From NCBI RefSeq assembly GCF_000092245.1, contig NC_014166.1, positions 868,001 through 932,000 on the forward strand: a DNA stretch of 64,000 nucleotides, read 5' to 3'. A program made the translations under genes and the position numbers. Shown here piece after piece: positions 55,576 through 64,000 of the stretch (within the stretch, counting starts at the first letter, position 1; the number at the start of each line of letters is the position of its first letter). Below the pieces are notes generated by a model. That model searched no databases, was not told the DNA's origin, and worked only from the letters and a program-made list of their open reading frames with translations. The DNA comes from Arcobacter nitrofigilis DSM 7299 (GTDB lineage: Bacteria > Campylobacterota > Campylobacteria > Campylobacterales > Arcobacteraceae).

Positions 55576-55638
55576 TTGGTTCCTTTTATATAATATTTGG
55601 CAATTATATCGAAAATAGTTAAAAGAAAAGTTAATGGT

Positions 55639-57825
55639 TTATTTGTTGAAATTTATAATAAAATTTGCACCAAAATATTCTTTTTCTTTGTAAGTAAAAG
55701 CTTTATTTTCTACATCTAATTTAAAGGGCATGTTTTTTTCTAAAATAATTTTTGCCATGTATAATCCAATACCTCTTCCCTGGCTTTTATGTTTGGTTGT
55801 AAAGTAAGGTTCAAAGATATGCTCCATAATATCTTTATTTATGCCATTTGCGTTATCTTTTATTGATAAACTGTTTTCAAAAGTTGTAATAAAAATATAT
55901 CTTTGGTCTTTTTTGTTTTCGATTAAAGCTTCAATAGCATTATTTATTATATTTAAAACAGCTCGTTGGAACTGTTTTTTTGTGGCAAATATTTTTATTT
56001 TTTCAACAATATTACTTACGATTTTTATATGTTCGTCTTCTAATTTATTTGTAATTATTTTTATATTTTGATTAATTATATCTTCTAACAAAAACTCTTC
56101 TTCTTTTTCATCTTCATTATAAAATATTCTAAAGTCTTCTATTGTTTTTGATAAAAAAATTGAACTTTCAACTATATGAGAACACAAAAAATCTAAACTC
56201 TCATCATCTAAAGAATTCATCTCTTTTTTTAGCAATATTGAACTAGCTGATGAGGATATTGCACTAAGAGGCTGTCTCCATTGGTGGGCTATATTATTTA
56301 TCATCTCTCCCATAGCAAGCATTTTATTATGCTCAAAAAGTATTTCATCTTTCTTTTTATTTTTTAATATCTCTTTTTCTATTCTTATTTCAAGTGATTC
56401 ATTTAGGTTTTTTAGCTCTTTTGTTTTTTCTTCAACTAAAAGTTCTAAATTATCATTTAAGAGTTTTAATTCTGATTTTTGTTTTATATCTAAAGTGATA
56501 TCTGTAAGTGTAACTACAATATAAGGTATCTCTTCTCCACTAAATAAATTTAAACTAACATTTAATAAAAAATGTCTGATTTGTTCATCTTTTATCATGG
56601 CAGCTTTTAAATTTATTTTTGGATTTTCTAAGATAAATTGTGCCCAATTTTTACCATTATAATCTTTATCTGTTATATAATTCTCGTCATTTATATCCAC
56701 AAACATTTCACAAATACATTTATGCTCTTTTTTGAACTCTTCTACAGAATGATATTGATTAAAGAAGTTTAAAAATTGTTTATTTGCATTATTTAAAACT
56801 TCCCCATCAGTTAAAATAATAATATTTTGTTGTGAATCAAGAATTTGTTGTGCTTTTTTCTTTTCTATAAGAACTTTTCGTGAAAAAATATAATAAAAAA
56901 TCAAACTTAAAACAAAAGTTAAAAGAATAAATAAAGAGATAGCATTAGTTATAAAATTAGTTTTAAACTTACTTATATCAGACATATCTATATCTTTTAA
57001 ACCTTTTGAAGAAATAATGTATCCAATATTATCTTTTTCAGAATCTTCTATTTTATAAGTACTTATAAATTTATTGTCAACAATTAAATAACCATTGGTT
57101 TTTAATATCTTTTCTATACCTATTTTTTTTATTAAATTTATCAAATTATCTTTTGCATCTAAATTTGTAATATAGTATTGATTTATGAAGTTATTACTAA
57201 AAGGGTATTTTAAAGTATTAAAATACTTTTTATCTGCCAATATTACACTATTTGTATTAGATTTAGTAAGATCCTTTGCAATTGAATTAAAGTGTGTAAT
57301 AACTTCAAATATTCCAAGAAACTTTTTATTGTCGTATATTGGTATTATCGAGTGAAAAGTCATATCATATCGACCAACGGCAATAGTATTTGTGATTTTT
57401 GGATTTTTTAATATATTTTTAATACCTTTTCTAAATAATAAAGTATCATTTTTATGCTCATTCCAACTTCTATAAAGGGCAGTTCCATCTTTATCTATAA
57501 GCATAAACCAAATATTTTTAAAACTTGTATTTGAACTAAGTTCTTTAGAAAACTCAGATAAATTAAAATTGTGTATATCTCTTGTAATAAATGTATTTTT
57601 TATATTTTCAAATTTAGATGTTGCAATTGCTAAGGTTAAAGTAGCTGTTTTTTTATCTTCAATTAAAAAATTTATATTTTTATTAATTTGAGTTGAAAGC
57701 GTTTTATATTTGTTATCTAATAATTTTTTCTCATGATTTTTAAGATAATTAAAAGAGATAAAAATAAAAGTAAAAATTATTGCAAAAAATAATAATATAT
57801 AAATTATTAGGGCTTTTTTCTTCAT
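55639..57825 (-). CDS. Membrane sensor histidine kinase, orphan
   Basis: 728 residues: helix 1 (about 5-27), a periplasmic dCache-like sensor (about 30-295), helix 2 (about 298-318), a PAS domain (about 330-455), coiled coil (about 460-510), phosphoacceptor region INNIAHQWRQPLSAI (His about 524) and HATPase with NNAIEAL (N box), KDNANGI (G1) and GRGIGLYMAK (G2). The HQWRQPL form is typical of Campylobacterota kinases. The ligand is unknown and no response regulator gene adjoins it. Divergent from ispG. Confidence 0.9.
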   Translation of the reverse strand: MKKKALIIYILLFFAIIFTFIFISFNYLKNHEKKLLDNKYKTLSTQINKNINFLIEDKKTATLTLAIATSKFENIKNTFITRDIHNFNLSEFSKELSSNTSFKNIWFMLIDKDGTALYRSWNEHKNDTLLFRKGIKNILKNPKITNTIAVGRYDMTFHSIIPIYDNKKFLGIFEVITHFNSIAKDLTKSNTNSVILADKKYFNTLKYPFSNNFINQYYITNLDAKDNLINLIKKIGIEKILKTNGYLIVDNKFISTYKIEDSEKDNIGYIISSKGLKDIDMSDISKFKTNFITNAISLFILLTFVLSLIFYYIFSRKVLIEKKKAQQILDSQQNIIILTDGEVLNNANKQFLNFFNQYHSVEEFKKEHKCICEMFVDINDENYITDKDYNGKNWAQFILENPKINLKAAMIKDEQIRHFLLNVSLNLFSGEEIPYIVVTLTDITLDIKQKSELKLLNDNLELLVEEKTKELKNLNESLEIRIEKEILKNKKKDEILFEHNKMLAMGEMINNIAHQWRQPLSAISSSASSILLKKEMNSLDDESLDFLCSHIVESSIFLSKTIEDFRIFYNEDEKEEEFLLEDIINQNIKIITNKLEDEHIKIVSNIVEKIKIFATKKQFQRAVLNIINNAIEALIENKKDQRYIFITTFENSLSIKDNANGINKDIMEHIFEPYFTTKHKSQGRGIGLYMAKIILEKNMPFKLDVENKAFTYKEKEYFGANFIINFNK

Positions 57826-57895
57826 GTATTTATTATATCTTTTCTTATATAAAATATTAGTGGAAATATTTATTTGAAAATTTATTTTATTTTGC

Positions 57896-57901
57896 TACAA
57901 T
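57896..57901 (+). promoter_or_regulatory. Possible -10 box giving a leaderless ispG transcript
   Basis: TACAAT, preceded by TTTGC, ends six bases before ATG 57908. There is no purine-rich ribosome site in TCCTGAC. A transcript starting at the usual distance would begin at the start codon. Confidence 0.4.
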
Positions 57902-57907
57902 CCTGAC

Positions 57908-58975
57908 ATGATAAAAAGATACCCTACAAAAAAAATATTCGTTGGTAATGTTGCTATTGGTGGTGATGCTCCAATCTCTGTACAATCAATGACTTATACA
58001 AAAACATCAGATATCCAAGCTACTGTTGAGCAAATAAAATTATTGCATTTTGCAGGTGCAGATATTGTAAGAGTGGCTGTTCCTGATATGGAAGCTGCTT
58101 TAGCTTTAAAAAGTATCAAAGAACAAACTTCTTTACCTTTGGTTGCAGATATTCATTTTAATTATAAATTGGCTTTGATTGCTGCTGAAAGTGTGGATTG
58201 TATAAGATTAAATCCTGGAAATATTGGTAGTAAAGATAGGGTAAAAGAAGTGGTAAAAGCTTGTCAAAATAGAAACTTACCAATAAGAATTGGGGTTAAT
58301 TGTGGTTCATTAGAAAAAGAGTTTGAAAATAAGTATGGACAGACTCCTGAGGGTATGGTGGCAAGTGCTGATTATAATATCAAGTTTTTAGAAGACTTAG
58401 GTTTTACAGATATAAAAGTATCATTAAAAGCTAGTGATGTTCAAAGAACTGTTCAGGCATATAGAGATTTAAGACCGATGAATAATTATCCATTTCACCT
58501 TGGAGTTACAGAAGCTGGGACACTGTTTCACTCAACAATAAAATCTTCAATTGCCTTAGGAAGTTTATTACTTGATGGTATTGGAGATACTATGCGTATT
58601 TCTATAACTGGTGAGTTAGAAAAAGAGATTGAAGTAGGGCGAGCTATTTTAAAAGATGCAGGTCTTACAAAAGAGGGGCTAAATATAATCTCTTGTCCAA
58701 CTTGTGGAAGAATAGAGGCTGACTTAGTAACAGCCGTTGCCCAAGTAGAAGAGAGAACAAAACATATAAGAACTCCACTAAATGTTTCAGTTATGGGTTG
58801 TGTTGTAAATGCCTTAGGTGAAGCAAAAAGTGCAGATGTTGCAATAGCTTATGGAAAAGGTAGTGGTTTGATTATAAAAAAAGGTGAAACCATTGCAAAA
58901 CTACCAACTGAAGAACTTCTTGAGAGGTTTTTAGAAGAAGTTGAAAAAGAAGTAGCAAATCAAAAAGAGGATTAA
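57908..58975 (+). CDS. ispG: 4-hydroxy-3-methylbut-2-enyl diphosphate synthase
   Basis: Fe-S enzyme of the MEP isoprenoid pathway. 355 residues: TIM barrel with [12 protein letters not shown] (about 21-32), RLNPGNIG (about 99-106), and the C-terminal cluster domain with SCPTCGR (about 263-269) and [10 protein letters not shown] (about 298-307), giving three cysteine ligands, plus the conserved Glu. No ribosome site is visible and the transcript may be leaderless. The neighbouring flavoprotein gene acts on isoprenoid-type substrates in its family, but they are convergent. Confidence 0.95.
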   Translation: MIKRYPTKKIFVGNVAIGGDAPISVQSMTYTKTSDIQATVEQIKLLHFAGADIVRVAVPDMEAALALKSIKEQTSLPLVADIHFNYKLALIAAESVDCIRLNPGNIGSKDRVKEVVKACQNRNLPIRIGVNCGSLEKEFENKYGQTPEGMVASADYNIKFLEDLGFTDIKVSLKASDVQRTVQAYRDLRPMNNYPFHLGVTEAGTLFHSTIKSSIALGSLLLDGIGDTMRISITGELEKEIEVGRAILKDAGLTKEGLNIISCPTCGRIEADLVTAVAQVEERTKHIRTPLNVSVMGCVVNALGEAKSADVAIAYGKGSGLIIKKGETIAKLPTEELLERFLEEVEKEVANQKED

Positions 58976-58986
58976 TTCCTTCTTTT
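58962..58986. terminator. Weak hairpin between ispG and the convergent flavoprotein gene
   Basis: AAAAGAGGA pairs with TCCTTCTTTT with one bulged base around ATTAAT. Located over the ispG stop and the end of the convergent gene; a plausible but weak bidirectional terminator. Confidence 0.35.
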
Positions 58987-60088
58987 AATTTTTAATTAAA
59001 TGTTTTGTAATTTTTAGAACAGTTTGAATAAAACTTAAAGGTTGGGCTGTTCCTTCCCAATATTGTAAACCTCTTTGTTGTAATTTTTCATTTTGAAAAA
59101 ATGCAATCATTTTGTCTGTCATAAAAGTTGATGATAAAAATATCTTTTGCATAGTTTTGAAAAATTTAAATCTTTTTTTATACTTTTTATTCCAATTTAT
59201 CTCATAGTTTTCTGGTTTATTTTCTATAATTGCATCTGCTAAAACTAAAGCAGATTTCATTACATAATAAATTCCTTCATAAGAAAAAGGTAGAACTTGT
59301 CCTGCTGCATCTCCTAATAAAAAGACTTTATCTTCATATAATAATGAGTTCTTATTCCATGTTGGAATATAAAAGCCTTTTCCTTTAGTATTATCATTTG
59401 GTGCAACTTTGTTTTTAAAGTTTTTAAAAAGTGTTTCTGTATCAATACCCTCTTTATATACTGAACCAACTGATAGTTTATCCCCATGTGGGAATACCCA
59501 AGCATACTCATTTGGGGCAAACTTTTCCCCAAAATAAAACTCACATTTATCAATGTCTTTGTTTGGTATATTTGAGTAAATGGTTAATATTTTTTCTTGA
59601 GTAGGTTGAGTTAATTGTTTTCTTACAGTTGAAGTAACTCCATCAGCCCCAACTAAATAAAGAGATTTAATGATTTTAGTTTCATTGTCAATTTTTATAT
59701 ATGAATAAACAAATTCATCTTTTCTTTCAAACTTTAAAAATCTGCTAAACAGTAGTTCTGTTCCAGCTTTTTGGGCTAGTTTCCTATTTAATTTATCAAA
59801 ATCTTTTCTTAATACAATGGATATTGGTGTTCTTGTTAAATCCACTGATACTTTTTTATTTGGAGAAAAAAGATCAAACTTTGTGATTCTTCTGAATTCT
59901 ATTTCTTTTGGAATATCAAACTCTTCATAAACAATTGATTTAATTCCACCACCACATGGTTTGTCATAATTGTCATTTTTTTCTATCAAAATATTTGTAA
60001 TGTTATTTTTTGATAATTTTCTAGCCAGTGTTGAACCAGATGGTCCGCCACCAACAATAAGAGTACAAGTTTCAAAATCAAAAGTCAT
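58985..60088 (-). CDS. Geranylgeranyl reductase family flavoprotein
   Basis: FAD-dependent oxidoreductase of about 367 residues. The N-terminal Rossmann motif VGGGPSGSTLARKL is followed by PCGGGIKS, the cysteine-glycine motif typical of geranylgeranyl reductases; GADGVTSTVR and LLGDAAGQVLPFSYEGI complete the FAD site. In bacteria such enzymes saturate prenyl chains (menaquinone side chain or lipids), which is a reasonable but unproven role. An upstream in-frame ATG (60118) also has a ribosome site (AAGGATAAA), but ATG 60088 with AGGA six bases before places the FAD motif at the normal distance. Confidence 0.82.
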   Translation of the reverse strand: MTFDFETCTLIVGGGPSGSTLARKLSKNNITNILIEKNDNYDKPCGGGIKSIVYEEFDIPKEIEFRRITKFDLFSPNKKVSVDLTRTPISIVLRKDFDKLNRKLAQKAGTELLFSRFLKFERKDEFVYSYIKIDNETKIIKSLYLVGADGVTSTVRKQLTQPTQEKILTIYSNIPNKDIDKCEFYFGEKFAPNEYAWVFPHGDKLSVGSVYKEGIDTETLFKNFKNKVAPNDNTKGKGFYIPTWNKNSLLYEDKVFLLGDAAGQVLPFSYEGIYYVMKSALVLADAIIENKPENYEINWNKKYKKRFKFFKTMQKIFLSSTFMTDKMIAFFQNEKLQQRGLQYWEGTAQPLSFIQTVLKITKHLIKN

Positions 60089-60197
60089 AAATTTTCCTAA
60101 AACAATATTGGCGTGCATTTTATCCTTAATCTTATAATATAAAGTTAAATTTATATATTGATTAGATAAAATGTAGACCTTAGCTTATGGAGAAATA

Positions 60198-61637
60198 ATG
60201 GATAGTATTTATAGTTTAAACATAGAAAGAGCGGTATTAAGTTCGATTTTATTTAATCCCGATGAGATAGAAGATGTTTTAGGTGTTTTAAAACCAAAAG
60301 ACTTCTATCTTCCTGCTCATCAGAAAATCTTTGCAGTCATGGAAAAACTCCATAACGAAGACATGCCAATAGATGAAGAGTTTATTCGAAGAAGAGTAAA
60401 TTCAAAAGATGTTGATGATGATATTTTAATAGAGATACTTTCTGCAAACCCAATTACAAACACTTTAGCATATACAAGAGAGATAAAAGATGCAAGTGTA
60501 AAAAGAGAACTTGCAACTTTGGCAACTACAATAAAAAAAGTTGCAATTGAAGATGATATTGCAGCAACAGAAGCTGTTGATACTGTACAAAATGCACTTT
60601 ATAAAATCACTACTGATTCAGCATCTACAGAGCTTAAAGATATACATGTAATCACAGATGATACCTTGTCATATATAAAAAGAATGAAAGAGCTTGGTGG
60701 AAAGCATCTTATTGGTGAAACAACTGGTTTTTATGAATTGGATAAAAAAACAACGGGTTTTAATGATGGGGATTTAATTATTATTGCAGCACGTCCTGCC
60801 ATGGGAAAAACAGCCTTAGTTTTAAATATGGCACTTAAAAATGTTGAAGCAAATAAAGGGGTGATTTTTTTCTCACTTGAAATGCCAGCAGAACAACTTA
60901 TGTTAAGAATGTTAGCGGCTAAGACTTCAATTCCTCTACAAAATCTTAGAAAAGGTGATTTAGATGATTCCCAATGGTCAAATTTAAGTGCTGCATTTGA
61001 GGATTTAAATAAAAAAAGACTTTTTGTTGATGATGGGGGAAGTGTTAATATTAATCAACTTCGAGCAAGAGTGCGAAAATTAGCTCAAAATAAAGATAAT
61101 AATATCTCTTTAGTAATAATTGATTATTTGCAACTTATGCAAGGAACAGGAAATAAAGATAGACACCAAGAGGTTTCTGATATTTCAAGGGGTCTTAAAA
61201 TGTTGGCAAGGGAGATGAAAATCCCAATTATTGCATTATCACAGTTAAATAGGGGACTTGAGAATAGACCTGATAAAAGACCAATGTTAAGTGATTTAAG
61301 GGAATCGGGTTCTATTGAGCAAGATGCTGATATTATCATGTTTGTATATAGGGATGATGTATATAAAGAAAGAGATGAGGCTAGAAAAGAAAAAGAGGCA
61401 AAAGATAAAGGTGAAGATTATAAATCAACCTTTACAAATAAACCAGTAGAAGAAGCTGAGGTAATTATAGGTAAACAAAGAAATGGACCAATTGGAACAG
61501 TAAAACTTGATTTCCATAAAGCTTTAACAAAATTTGTCGATAAAGAACATAGGGGAGAAGCACCTATTGAAGTTGTTTTTGAAACAGTTGCCGATACACA
61601 AAAAGAGACAAATATTGATATTCCAAATATTCTTTAG
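60198..61637 (+). CDS. dnaB: Replicative DNA helicase
   Basis: Hexameric helicase of the replication fork. 479 residues: N-terminal domain that meets DnaG primase (about 1-110), linker helix, and RecA-like C-terminal domain with Walker A ARPAMGKTAL (about 197-206), Walker B SLVIIDYLQLMQG (about 302-314), and the DnaB-specific LSQLNRGLENR and DLRESGSIEQDADII. GGAGAAATA precedes ATG. Followed after nine bases by cysQ. Confidence 0.96.
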   Translation: MDSIYSLNIERAVLSSILFNPDEIEDVLGVLKPKDFYLPAHQKIFAVMEKLHNEDMPIDEEFIRRRVNSKDVDDDILIEILSANPITNTLAYTREIKDASVKRELATLATTIKKVAIEDDIAATEAVDTVQNALYKITTDSASTELKDIHVITDDTLSYIKRMKELGGKHLIGETTGFYELDKKTTGFNDGDLIIIAARPAMGKTALVLNMALKNVEANKGVIFFSLEMPAEQLMLRMLAAKTSIPLQNLRKGDLDDSQWSNLSAAFEDLNKKRLFVDDGGSVNINQLRARVRKLAQNKDNNISLVIIDYLQLMQGTGNKDRHQEVSDISRGLKMLAREMKIPIIALSQLNRGLENRPDKRPMLSDLRESGSIEQDADIIMFVYRDDVYKERDEARKEKEAKDKGEDYKSTFTNKPVEEAEVIIGKQRNGPIGTVKLDFHKALTKFVDKEHRGEAPIEVVFETVADTQKETNIDIPNIL

Positions 61638-61646
61638 GAGAGCATT

Positions 61647-62396
61647 TTGTTAGAAAAGATAAATCTAAATGATATAAAAGATATTGCACTAAAAGCTGGT
61701 CTTGTAATAATGGAAATTTATAATAAAGATTTTGAAGTGGAGTATAAAGAAGACAACTCTCCACTTACCCAAGCTGATATAAAATCAAATGAAATCATTT
61801 GCAATAGTTTGATAAATCTATATCCCAATATTCCAATTATGTCTGAAGAGAATAAACAAACAAATTATGAACAAAGAAAAGATTGGGAGTATTATTGGTG
61901 TATTGATCCAATAGATGGAACAAAAGAATTTATCAAAAAAAATGGGGAGTTTACTGTAAATATTGCTTTAATACATAATCAAGAACCAGTTTTAGGAGTA
62001 GTTTATGCTCCTGCAATTGATGTTATGTATAGTGCAAAAAAAGGTGTAGGTGCTTTTAAAAATATACATAAACTTCCAATAAAAAGAGATGATAATAAAT
62101 ATATTATTGTTGCTAGTAAATCACATATGTCAGAAGAAACACAAACATATATTGATAACATAGAAACAACAAAAGAAAAAGAGATGATTTCTATGGGAAG
62201 TTCACTAAAACTTTGTTTAGTAGCAGATGGTAGTGCTGATTGTTATCCAAGAGTTGCTCCTACTATGGAATGGGATACAGCAGCAGCAGATGCAATAGTT
62301 AGATGTGCAGGAAAGATGAGTTATCATTTAGAATTAGAAAAACCACTTATTTATAACAAAAAAGATTTATTGAATCCAAATTTTGTGGTTAAATAA
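61647..62396 (+). CDS. cysQ: 3'(2'),5'-bisphosphate nucleotidase CysQ
   Basis: Hydrolyses 3'-phosphoadenosine 5'-phosphate (PAP) to AMP, removing the by-product of sulfate assimilation. 249 residues of the inositol-monophosphatase superfamily: SEENK (metal-binding Glu, about 70), IDPIDGTKEF (about 87-96) and WDTAAADAI (about 209-217). Start is TTG about nine bases after AGGAGAG. Downstream of dnaB in the same direction. Confidence 0.9.
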   Translation: MLEKINLNDIKDIALKAGLVIMEIYNKDFEVEYKEDNSPLTQADIKSNEIICNSLINLYPNIPIMSEENKQTNYEQRKDWEYYWCIDPIDGTKEFIKKNGEFTVNIALIHNQEPVLGVVYAPAIDVMYSAKKGVGAFKNIHKLPIKRDDNKYIIVASKSHMSEETQTYIDNIETTKEKEMISMGSSLKLCLVADGSADCYPRVAPTMEWDTAAADAIVRCAGKMSYHLELEKPLIYNKKDLLNPNFVVK

Positions 62397-62423
62397 TATA
62401 TAATAAGTTATAAAGGAGTTAAA

Positions 62424-63146
62424 ATGAAATATGATTTTTTTAATGATTTTGATTTTATACCATATGATTTGGCAATAAAATTTGATTATAGATTAGAAAA
62501 TGTAATTCAAAAATTAGAAAATTTCTTTAAAAATGTAAAAATTGACTCCTTTGAAGATGAATTTGTTGAGTTTTATTTAGCAGGATCATGTATAAAAGCT
62601 GATACTTTTAGAGATATTGATATATTTTTATTTACAAAAGATAAACTAAAAAGAGTATGTGCCAATTTAGATAGAAAATATTTTTTATATGAAAATAATT
62701 CAAACACCTACCTTTATGATACGGATTTGATTCAAATAGTTTATAGAGAAAGATTTTTAGATAAAGATTTAAAATTTATTGTAGATATATTTGATTTTCA
62801 TTCGACCAAAATAGGCTTTAAATGTGTTTTAGATACTAAAAACTTTGAAATAACAGTTAATGAATTTGATGTTAGAGAAGAGTTTGTAAATTATGTACTT
62901 ACTAAAAAGAATGGTCTGACAAGGGTTAATATAAATCCTTTTGTAACTCTTCAACGGGCAATTCACTTTTTAAAAAGAGGAGATGATGTTCCCTTTTATG
63001 TCTTTTTGGAAATTTTCTCAAAAATATCATTGATAGAAAAAGATGAACCAATAGAAAAGTATTTTGATAGATTACAAGGTGATGAAGAAAAAGTTAAAGA
63101 AGTTAAAGATGCTATTTACAAATATTTATCATTTAAGAATAATTAA
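62424..63146 (+). CDS. Nucleotidyltransferase-like protein of unknown function
   Basis: A 240-residue soluble protein. The segment LAGSCIKADTFRDIDIFLF (about 49-67) has the G-S-x(8)-D-x-D pattern of the nucleotidyltransferase fold, with the two aspartates that bind metal; a third acidic residue may be in FIVDIFDF (about 115-122). The helical C-terminal half is unmatched. It could be an active minimal nucleotidyltransferase, for example of RNA or a toxin-like modifier, but no partner is next to it. AAGGAGTTAAA precedes the start. Confidence 0.65.
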   Translation: MKYDFFNDFDFIPYDLAIKFDYRLENVIQKLENFFKNVKIDSFEDEFVEFYLAGSCIKADTFRDIDIFLFTKDKLKRVCANLDRKYFLYENNSNTYLYDTDLIQIVYRERFLDKDLKFIVDIFDFHSTKIGFKCVLDTKNFEITVNEFDVREEFVNYVLTKKNGLTRVNINPFVTLQRAIHFLKRGDDVPFYVFLEIFSKISLIEKDEPIEKYFDRLQGDEEKVKEVKDAIYKYLSFKNN

Positions 63147-63180
63147 AAAGTAATTAAAAAACAATTAAAAAATTTAATGA

Positions 63181-63186
63181 TATAAT
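63181..63186 (+). promoter_or_regulatory. -10 box before the pilin-like gene
   Basis: TATAAT in AATGATATAATTTG, 26 bases before ATG 63213, with A-rich runs upstream. Confidence 0.55.
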
Positions 63187-63212
63187 TTGTTTTTTTATTT
63201 AAAAGGTAAAAC

Positions 63213-63608
63213 ATGGTAAATACAAAAGCTTTTTCATTGCTTGAATTGATTTTTGCAATAGTAATTATAGGAATAATTTCAACTGTAGCTGTTCCAAAGC
63301 TTTTAGATACAAAAGATAATGCCCAAGCTGCAATTGTTCAAAAAGATATATCTACGATAATATCATCAGTTAGAGCATATTATATGGTAAATGATAAATT
63401 AGATAATTTTGATGAAGCTTTAACTTTGAATCCAAGTACTTGGAATATAGAAAATACAACTGCTACTTATGAAGATGATAATAATTCTTGTGTGACTGTA
63501 AATATAAAGAACAAAAAATTAGACTTAATCATAAATGATGAAAATGATGGAGATGTTTGCAAAAAAATAATAGCTTCTGGAATTTCTTCTGCTGAGTATG
63601 ATTTATAA
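63213..63608 (+). CDS. Type IV pilin-like / pseudopilin protein
   Basis: A 131-residue prepilin: a short basic leader MVNTKA, then [14 protein letters not shown], where cleavage before F and the glutamate at mature position 5 mark a prepilin-peptidase substrate. The hydrophobic helix (about 7-30) is followed by a small globular head with two cysteines (NSCVTV and DVCKKI, about 92 and 117) that could form a disulfide. It is either a type IV pilin or a GspG/GspH-like pseudopilin; no assembly genes adjoin it. AAAGGTAAAAC precedes the start. Confidence 0.85.
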   Translation: MVNTKAFSLLELIFAIVIIGIISTVAVPKLLDTKDNAQAAIVQKDISTIISSVRAYYMVNDKLDNFDEALTLNPSTWNIENTTATYEDDNNSCVTVNIKNKKLDLIINDENDGDVCKKIIASGISSAEYDL

Positions 63609-63618
63609 TAGGAATGTG

Positions 63619-64000
63619 ATGCAAAAAGCAGTTTTTTTAGATAGGGATGGGGTTATAAATGTTGAAAAAAACTATTTATACAAAGCTGAAGACTTTGAGT
63701 TTATAGATGGTGTTTTTGATACTTTGAAATATCTACAAGATAATGATTATAAACTTTTTATAATAACTAATCAATCGGGTATTGGAAGAGGATATTATAC
63801 ACAAGAGGATTTTAATAATTTAACTTCATGGATGCTAAATGAGTTTGCAAAAAATGGTATTACTATCTCTCAAGTAGAATTTTGTCCCCATGCTCCAATG
63901 CAAGAGTGCAATTGCAGAAAACCAAAAACTGGAATGATAGATAATATACTAAAAAATCATAGAATCGATTTAGAAAACTCTTGGTTAATAGGTGACAAAG
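63619..64000 (+). CDS. gmhB: D,D-heptose 1,7-bisphosphate phosphatase (partial, runs off the window)
   Basis: Step of ADP-heptose synthesis for the lipopolysaccharide core. The visible 127 residues begin [13 protein letters not shown], the HAD motif with catalytic aspartates, then [12 protein letters not shown] (motif 2) and the zinc loop [16 protein letters not shown] with three cysteines and a histidine, followed by WLIGDK (start of motif 4). This set identifies GmhB rather than histidinol phosphatase. ATG 63619 is five bases after AGGA and overlaps nothing; the gene continues past position 64000. Confidence 0.9.
   Translation, partial: MQKAVFLDRDGVINVEKNYLYKAEDFEFIDGVFDTLKYLQDNDYKLFIITNQSGIGRGYYTQEDFNNLTSWMLNEFAKNGITISQVEFCPHAPMQECNCRKPKTGMIDNILKNHRIDLENSWLIGDK

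Overview
The window is AT-rich chromosomal DNA from a Campylobacterota (epsilonproteobacterial) cell, most likely an Arcobacter-group organism. I infer this from gene content and style: CheV, NIF-type NifS/NifU beside SufBC, a GcpE-type IspG, many HutC/MahQWRQP-type family features, Campylobacter-like promoters built around an extended TATAAT box, frequent TTG starts and short intergenic gaps. No rRNA, tRNA, CRISPR array, insertion sequence or prophage was seen.

Layout. 1-4.7 kb: Fe-S cluster assembly, sufB-sufC(-sufD) leftward and nifS-nifU rightward from a shared control region holding two copies of one operator-like dyad. 4.7-17.4 kb: a glycerol island. A leftward operon carries two ABC ATPases, two permeases, a small membrane protein, a binding protein and glycerol kinase (glpSTPQUV-K arrangement), followed by an aldehyde dehydrogenase with its own promoter; rightward run glycerol-3-phosphate dehydrogenase and two tandem HutC-type GntR regulators. 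Palindromes related to ACATTATAATGT lie at each promoter of this island. 17.5-27.5 kb: argH, cheV, tcdA, greA, a metallophosphoesterase, a frame-disrupted membrane protein, uvrB, a membrane-embedded signal-peptidase relative, a Phd/ParE-type toxin-antitoxin pair, nth and two small unknowns. 27.8-31.8 kb: two tandem TonB-dependent copper receptors of OprC/NosA type sharing an almost identical first 600 bases. 31.8-41.2 kb: HD-domain protein, DUF2156 and GNAT proteins, rpiB, lepB, folD, a cytochrome c, rplY-pth-LptF/G-NUDIX, and a secreted amidase. 41.2-57.8 kb: a long leftward housekeeping run (nitronate monooxygenase-like, tyrS, spoT, rpoZ, pyrH, AAA ATPase, pdxA, pdxJ, trpE, SPOR protein, glyA, lysS, cvpA, histidine kinase). 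57.9-64 kb: ispG, a geranylgeranyl-reductase-like flavoprotein, dnaB, cysQ, a nucleotidyltransferase-like protein, a type IV pilin-like protein and the start of gmhB.

How the genes fit together. The glycerol island encodes uptake (ABC importer), phosphorylation (GlpK), oxidation to dihydroxyacetone phosphate (GlpD), a possible aldehyde-oxidising side branch and its own regulators: a self-contained catabolic module that is unusual for this phylum. The suf/nif block supplies Fe-S clusters used by Nth, IspG and others here. The copper receptors would feed copper enzymes encoded elsewhere.

Points that most deserve a second look: the two ABC ATPases look asymmetric (one lost the switch histidine, the other the LSGGQ signature); uvrB and the amidase gene appear to start at ATA and ATT; the two signal-peptidase genes share a 376-base nearly identical core inside unrelated flanks; a T8 run breaks a membrane-protein gene; three genes look leaderless; and the copper receptor pair looks shaped by gene conversion. 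All calls are by eye, with no database search.
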